NCBI GenBank assembly: GCA_037447655.1
Contig: JBBHKE010001102.1
Span: forward strand, 1 to 35,000
DNA from: Zygnema cylindricum
Lineage: Eukaryota > Streptophyta > Zygnematophyceae > Zygnematales > Zygnemataceae
Direction of reading: 5' to 3'
Length of the DNA stretch: 35,000 nt
In this document: piece after piece, positions 30,601-35,000 of the stretch
Position numbering within the stretch: the first letter of the stretch is position 1
Layout of the letters: every line of letters begins with the position of its first letter
Translations under genes and position numbers: made by a program
Notes under the pieces: generated by a model
The model's input: the letters and a program-made list of their open reading frames with translations, nothing else
Databases searched by the model: none
Told to the model about the DNA's origin: nothing

Positions 30601-31149
30601 CATTGTCCTTTTATTCCTTCCACGCACTCGTGTGGTTTGCCATCATCCTTTTTTAATATAGCTTAGTTATCACATGAGTTGTTATTATGTAGCTGTTGTG
30701 ACGCTTATTAAGCTTTTCTCGCAAATTGTTGTCTGTAAGCTGTGATTTGAAAGCATTAACTTCTCTCATCCTCTCGCTCTCTCTCTCCATCCTCTCTCTC
30801 GGCCGCTTCCTTCCTCCACGCCTCCCTCCCTCCTTCCTCCCTCTCCCTCCCTCTCTCCCTCTCCCTCTCTCCCTCTCTCCCCCTCCCTCTCCCTCTCTCC
30901 CTCTCTCTCCCTCTCCCTCTCCCTCTCCCTCTTTCCCCCTCCCCCCCCTCTCTCTCTGCTCCCTCTCCTTCACTCTCTCTCCTCTCCCCCTCCTTTCTCC
31001 CTCCCTCTCTCTCTCCTTCTCCCTCTCTCTCTCTAACCTCAGGGCGGTTTATCTGTTTGCAGGTCTGCCACGTGAAGAAGAAGGATATCCGAAAGTTTTT
31101 GGATGGTATCTATGTGAGTGAAAAGGGACTTATTAATGACGAGGCATAA
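27664..31149 (+). CDS. RPL9: 60S ribosomal protein L9 (uL6), three exons
   Basis: Exons 27664-28026, 29099-29221 and 31063-31149 join to 190 aa, close to the ~194 aa of land-plant cytosolic RPL9. The protein is an uL6-family large-subunit component with two similar alpha/beta domains. It starts [16 protein letters not shown] and contains the conserved blocks [38 protein letters not shown] and [20 protein letters not shown]. The exon 2 acceptor and donor (CAG|GTGCGC, CAG|GTCAGA) and the exon 3 acceptor (GCAG|GTCTGC) are canonical and all in phase 0. The exon 1 end is odd: conserved homology ends at AAG (28026), but the next bases are GGGAGAGG rather than GTGAGAGG. No usable alternative GT in the right phase occurs before the frame stops at 28107. 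Confidence 0.93.
28020..28230 (+). repeat. GA/GGGA-rich low-complexity tract at start of RPL9 intron 1
   Basis: A purine-only run starts at the exon 1 boundary and covers the expected 5' splice site. Its composition makes sequencing or collapse errors likely. The Gly/Arg/Glu-rich continuation of the exon frame is a product of it. Confidence 0.8.
29222..29690 (+). repeat. Degenerate ~16-18 bp minisatellite in RPL9 intron 2
   Basis: From the donor onward the unit CAGAGATAAACTCCTT repeats: two near-perfect units at 29239-29270, then progressively diverged AGAGATAAACCCCTTT-type units to about 29410, with further clusters at about 29465-29545 and 29595-29690. The first unit overlaps the 5' splice site. 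Confidence 0.75.
29700..30750 (+). other. RPL9 intron 2, middle part
   Basis: T-rich intronic DNA without a recognisable repeat, RNA gene or coding frame. I looked for a snoRNA with paired C/D boxes, as often hosted by ribosomal protein introns, and could not support one. Confidence 0.4.
30764..31034 (+). repeat. CT/CCCT microsatellite in RPL9 intron 2
   Basis: A 270-bp pyrimidine run of CTCCCT and CTCT units ends about 30 bp upstream of the exon 3 acceptor, so it also supplies an extended polypyrimidine tract. Open frames on either strand here (Leu/Ser/Pro or Arg/Glu/Gly) are compositional. Confidence 0.9.
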
Positions 31150-32230
31150 GGTGGGGACTGAGACGAAGGGGCCGAGCTTCTGTACTTAAAGCAAGAATGA
31201 ATGGAATGGAAATTGGTGCGGCTTTAATGTTAATTTGTTTGGAGCCGATATATCTTTTTGTTGTTTTGACGAATGTTGCTCAAGCCTTTTTCTTTTTGTG
31301 TTGTTTTATGGTGTGCGAATGGTGTATTGTTTTTTATGAGATGCGAGAGTGTTTTGGTGAATTATTTGCTACTGGTAAGGAAGGAAAGAAATTGGTGCTG
31401 ATGACGTTTTTAGACGTTTTCTGGACGTTTTCTGGCCGTTTTGTGGACGTTTTTATGACTGTCATGCGAAAAACGGGTGTGTAAACTGTTGCTGGCCGTT
31501 ATACTACTCTCAACTGGATACATGGGTTTATAATTATGCCGGTACGACGTACTTTTTCCGAATGTTTTTGAAAACCGATGAGATGAGAGAGTTAAACGGA
31601 GTTTCTTGAATATTCCATGATCGATTTATAAATTTTCCCACAGTTTTGTCTCCACGCAAGTGAAATCTGCTCTCAGGTCGAGGGTGAATCGTACAGTTTT
31701 ATGAGTAACCGTACATGTATAGTTATTTAAAAAGCTGTAAAAATTGTACAATTTACATGCCAAACAAGGGTGGAAATTCAATATTGTTCTAACGTTATCA
31801 CTGCGAGTAATGCTTTTCACTTGATTTTGTCTCCTATTGAGTTTAGCTTCAGGAGGCTACTGCATTTGTACTTCACATTGGTTGTTGGTTTATGCCATGC
31901 TGCGAGTAACTATTTATCTTAAGTGATAATTAGTATGATAATTGTTTTAGTATGAGTACTCTCATATTATGATGGCTGTTCCCTTTTTAGTAATTTTTCA
32001 CGTTATACCAAATGCTGTTGTCAATTGTGATCCGAGAAAAGAACTTTTGTCAAGAAGAAAACCACGGGTCTATTAACGCTATTGCTTGTTCACAACATTA
32101 GAAACCACTTGGATGCCGTTAATACAAATAATAATCACTTACCTGTGGCATCGTCGATCCGTGTAATCTTTATTGAAACATGTGGTGGTTATTTGAAGAC
32201 AAGAGTGGAGACTCCAAATGAAACTGGATA
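31150..32230 (+). other. RPL9 3' flank and anonymous DNA
   Basis: This includes the RPL9 3' UTR. At 31402-31458 a short tandem array of ACGTTTTCTGG-type units occurs (five diverged copies). The rest, including GTAC words near 31690-31760, has no recognised gene or element. Confidence 0.4.
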
Positions 32231-32297
32231 AACTCCACTGTTCAACATTGTGATAAAACACTATTTGGTCGGAACTTGTTTTAGCCAAAAATCACAA

Positions 32298-33131
32298 AAT
32301 AGGGCAAACTACATTATTAAGCTTCTTGAGGCACTTCCTTCCGATTCTTTGCTTGCACGTTTTCTGTCTTGAGGCGAACCTGGCTCTGGAGCTTGGCTAT
32401 TGGCTGTCCCTATCTTATCCACTCTTCGTTTCACCCCTGCTCAGTTCACCACGGCCTTTAGGTTTTGGCTTGGCCTCACTCACCCAACTTTGCTTGGCTC
32501 ACTTGTTTGCTCCTGTGGCCACGTTCTCAAGCCCGACGGGGTCCTATTGATTCGTTGCCCCCACGGGGGCGAGTTGATTCAGGCGCACGACACGATTCGA
32601 GACACCATCGCTACTATCGCTTCTCAGGGGGGGTTTTATGTTCGTCGGAAGGTCTCTCACATTATTCCTTCGCGTCGGATTGACCTTGTATTACTTGATG
32701 GTGCGCGTCGTACATTTGGTGACATTGTTTTGGCGAACACTACCTCAACTATAGTCGTCAACCAAGCGGCTCGGCATGTGGGAGTGGCCGCCCGTGACGC
32801 GGCTAAAAGGAAGGAGCGTGATTATGCCAGTCGCGACGCTATGGATGGCTTCATTCCGATGGCGGTCGAGATATTTGGTTGTTTGGGTGTGGCTTTGGAC
32901 GAGTTTTTCCGTACTTGTGGTCGGCGCTCGTTCGAGAGGCGAGGACCTGGGAGCCCTCGTGTTTCAGTCTTTACTTCTTTTTACCGTCAACGTTTTTCCG
33001 TGGCCCTACAACGGGTGTTGGCTTCTATATTACTTCGATCCTTTATTGTCGTTATGGATCGACGACGTGTTCCAAAACTTCTTCCTCGTGCTCCTCCGGG
33101 ATTCGGGGACTTACGTGGTTGCTTTTCGTAG
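32298..33131 (+). pseudogene. LINE-like retroelement, C-terminal part of the ORF, with an in-frame stop
   Basis: The plus frame reads ...LLARFLS, a TGA at 32370-32372, then GEPGSGAWL and about 245 further codons to 33131. The order of motifs is that of a C-terminal domain I know from protist and other LINE-like reverse-transcriptase ORFs: a GAGAWL-type motif, a CSCG...C-P-HGG zinc-like cluster followed by AHDTIRD, a nuclease-like core (SRRIDLVL ... FGDIVLANT), then FIPMAVEIFGCLG and FYRQRFSVALQR. The core is reminiscent of restriction-endonuclease-like folds. The reverse transcriptase itself is absent, so the copy is 5'-truncated, as LINEs often are. A second copy on the minus strand (34020-34312) confirms the reading frame. 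Family name and fold are inferred. Confidence 0.7.
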
Positions 33132-33375
33132 ATTTTTAGTTCCGTTGGGGGTTTTTTGCTACGTGTTAGTTTTTCCTTTTGATGTTTTGTTTGTTGGGTT
33201 TTGCTTTTTTGGGTGTTTTTGACTTCTCTGCCATCTTTTCGTATTTTCGACGTTTTTGCCTTGATTTTCCTTTTTGTTTATTCCCTCATTGTGTGGTTTT
33301 TCATTTTGAGCAATGCTACTTCTTTTTGTTCCTATGGACTCATATGGTTTACAATCGCACTTTTTAATAAAGTCG
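33132..33375 (+). repeat. 3' UTR and terminal hairpin of the plus-strand LINE-like copy
   Basis: A T-rich stretch follows the ORF and closes with CCTATGGACTCATATGGTTT, a degenerate version of the family stem-loop (about 33341-33356), and GCACTTTTTAATAAAG, the same closing words as at 16998-17013. Confidence 0.65.
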
Positions 33376-33423
33376 GCCTTTACATTATTAAATGACGTGG
33401 AGTTCAATCTTCCACATCTCCTT

Positions 33424-33510
33424 GCACCAAATTAGTATTATTAATTCTAATTTTGCATAAACACTAATATATCTTTAACGCTAATCTTGATGCGTGTTGT
33501 AGCACAGTTG
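33424..33510. mobile_element. Possible very short, degenerate family A/B MITE
   Basis: CACC, AATTAGTATTATTAATTCTAA and, at the right, AACGCTAATCTTGATGCG then GTTGTAG resemble the ends of the TA-flanked MITEs, with deletions. At under 90 bp and diverged, this is a weak call. It lies between the two tail-to-tail LINE copies. Confidence 0.3.
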
Positions 33511-33626
33511 GAAAATCCTAATTCCTACGCCGTCAATCACGATGAGATAAAAGATGTTACCTGCATGGCAATTGTGCCAGTGTTATAACTTTCCATTTAA
33601 TTGAGAAAAATATTTTAATAAGATAG

Positions 33627-34314
33627 ACCCAAGTTGAAAGTTTGATGGTAAATCATCTGAACCCATGGATACAAAAGGGGTGGCAAAACTGAAAAACTAC
33701 AATCAGGGGAAACTGAAAAGCAACTTAAACAGATAAAAATGGCACGTAAAACAAAGATACTCAAAGAGGCAACAAGCCCGAAAAGAAAAAGGCTGCAACA
33801 CACTAAAACTAACAGCACCCAACCCAACCTGAACATAATTAAATAAGAAAACACGATGATAGACTACCTGGACACACTAGAACAAAGAAAATCAAAACCG
33901 AGAAATGGAGGAGAACACATGTAAAAAAGATGCCCAACAAAGACATTGGAAGAAACAATGAGCACAAAAGCAAACCAAAAGAAGACTACCTAGCCGAACC
34001 TCAATATGGCTAAAGAGATATTAAAAGCAATGCCTTAAGGCCCTCACGGTGAGCGAAGCATGCAGAGAAAGTTTCGGAACATGTTGAGGATCCATAACAG
34101 CCTTAGCCAATCAAAGGAGGATGGAAGTATGACTCACTTTAAAGCCACAGAAAAACGTAGACGATAAAATGAAGTAAGGAACGAAGGTGGAGGGCTCCTA
34201 GGGCCCCTTTCCTCCAAAGAACCTCGACCACAAGTACGAAGGAACTCATTCAACAAAAATCCCAAACAACCAAACATCTCGACCTCTATCAGAATAAAGT
34301 CATCCATAGCAGGG
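33627..34314 (-). pseudogene. LINE-like retroelement, second copy, minus strand, truncated
   Basis: From 34307 down, the minus frame reads MDDFILIEVEMFGCLGF and FYRLRFSVALK, then a TGA (34134-34136). A later frame reads MDPQHVPKLS. These match MDGFIPMAVEIFGCLG, FYRQRFSVALQ and MDRRRVPKLL of the plus copy, so the same C-terminal domain is present with stops. The 3' UTR runs to the stem-loop GATGGTAAATCATC (33644-33657), followed by TTATTAAAAT in the transcribed sense. The CACCCCTTTTGTATCC words before the hairpin recur at 34640-34670. Confidence 0.7.
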
Positions 34315-34620
34315 ATTATTAAGAATTTATAGGGTTATTTTTAGGATTTTTGCTTTTTCTTATAAGTCGTGTCACACTCGAAGACTCCAGCATGTCAAGC
34401 TGCGTCATAGTTTGTTACATTAGATGTTGATCATCAATGGTTAAATTGCTCTTGTTGTCATTATTAAAGAAACTCTTTATTTTTGCTACTTTTTCAGGTC
34501 AAAAACCATAAACATTGTTAACAACACTACTTTTCAGGAATTGGACTACGATTCACCATTCCATGTCTCACTACATTAATTTACTATTATACATTCTATA
34601 GAAGGCAGATTGAGTTAAAA
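34315..34620. other. Short gene-free gap between LINE copies
   Basis: No gene or repeat is recognised between the truncated 5' end of one LINE-like copy and the tail of the next. Confidence 0.4.
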
Positions 34621-34735
34621 AGCGTGATGGTAAACCATCAGAGTCTAAGGGTACAAAAGGGGTGGCATGGCCAAAACTGAAAAACAACAAACAGGACAAA
34701 GTAGAACAAAGAAAAGCAACTTGAACACATAATAA
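34621..34735 (-). repeat. LINE-like 3' tail, minus strand, third copy of the cluster
   Basis: On the minus strand: T-rich, then CCACCCCTTTTGTACCCTTA, GACTCT and the stem-loop GATGGTTTACCATC (complement of 34626-34639), then ACGCTTTTTAA. It is a close match to the tail at 33644-33720. Only the 3' UTR remains. Confidence 0.6.
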
Positions 34736-34878
34736 TAGTCGCGGGCAACCCGGTGCTTTGCCCTTTGGTTGCCAAGGGCGTGTCGTTTATGTACTCGCGG
34801 ACCAATAGGAGCATCACAATTTGTCGTAGGAGTTACATGTAATCCACGTATCAATCAGTTTTCAGTAGTGTACGGATG

Positions 34879-34992
34879 TTGATAACACGACAACCTGGCG
34901 TGATGTGACGGGATCGCACGCGCAAAAAATAAAAGTAGATACTGTACGTTATTCGACCGGTATTGATAACACGACATTTTGGCGTGACGTCG
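34879..34992. repeat. Direct repeat, 84-bp period, at the window edge
   Basis: TTGATAACACGACA then TGGCGTGATGT at 34879-34905 recurs as TTGATAACACGACA then TGGCGTGACGT from 34963. Possibly the start of a tandem array that continues beyond the window. Confidence 0.6.
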
Positions 34993-35000
34993 AATTTGTT

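Noticed and set aside
30653-31121. Leu/Ser/Pro- and Arg/Glu/Gly-rich frames in the CT microsatellite
   Set aside because: Compositional artefacts inside RPL9 intron 2; only 31063-31149, in another frame, is coding.

Overview
This is nuclear DNA of a green plant-lineage (streptophyte) organism. It holds two intron-rich host genes in a large amount of repetitive DNA. The intron-split plastid-type dihydrolipoyl dehydrogenase with a transit-peptide-like N-terminus, and the ribosomal protein gene with a plant telo-box and a pyrimidine-rich leader, place it in streptophytes. The repeat-heavy, low-coding-density landscape with many GTAC-rich elements and CT/GA microsatellites would fit a charophyte alga such as Chara; that species-level guess is an inference and is not proven here.

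Layout. 1-780: two tails of a LINE-like family on the minus strand. 782-1217: a small DNA transposon. 1641-2666: a ~1 kb foldback (giant inverted repeat). 2667-4134: anonymous DNA with one orphan MITE end. 4143-4387: a hAT MITE with a perfect 8-bp target-site duplication (TSD). 5174-14113 (minus): a 15-exon plastid dihydrolipoamide dehydrogenase gene (578 aa when spliced), with a TA-flanked MITE in intron 7 and a degenerate duplication of the end of exon 2. 14114-14600: its upstream region, with a MITE fragment and a perfect 12-bp hairpin. 15225-16569: hAT and TA-type MITEs, one carrying an odd C18/G44 homopolymer junction. About 16700-19200: a LINE tail followed by a decayed Ty1/copia relic (initiator-Met tRNA primer site and an RT fragment). 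19200-20350: unassigned sequence with hairpins, two G-boxes and a TATA box but no gene. 20355-27000: a dense nest of DNA transposons (two hAT-like families with 8-bp TSDs, a third related family, and TA-flanked MITEs), several inserted next to or into one another. 27460-31149 (plus): the 60S ribosomal protein L9 (uL6) gene, three exons, with an apparently broken 5' splice site after exon 1 (GG instead of GT). 31150-32230: nothing recognised. About 32298-34735: three LINE-like copies, two of them arranged tail to tail. 34736-35000: a short direct repeat.

The two host genes have unrelated jobs: the E3 subunit of the chloroplast pyruvate dehydrogenase complex, and a cytosolic ribosomal protein. 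The rest is best read as mobile-element history. The most interesting signals are the lost RPL9 splice donor, the giant foldback, a conserved 3'-terminal stem-loop shared by at least six LINE tails, two MITE families that share ends but not interiors, and a stack of hAT-like insertions at one 8-bp target, with a probable uninterrupted paralogue of the target nearby.
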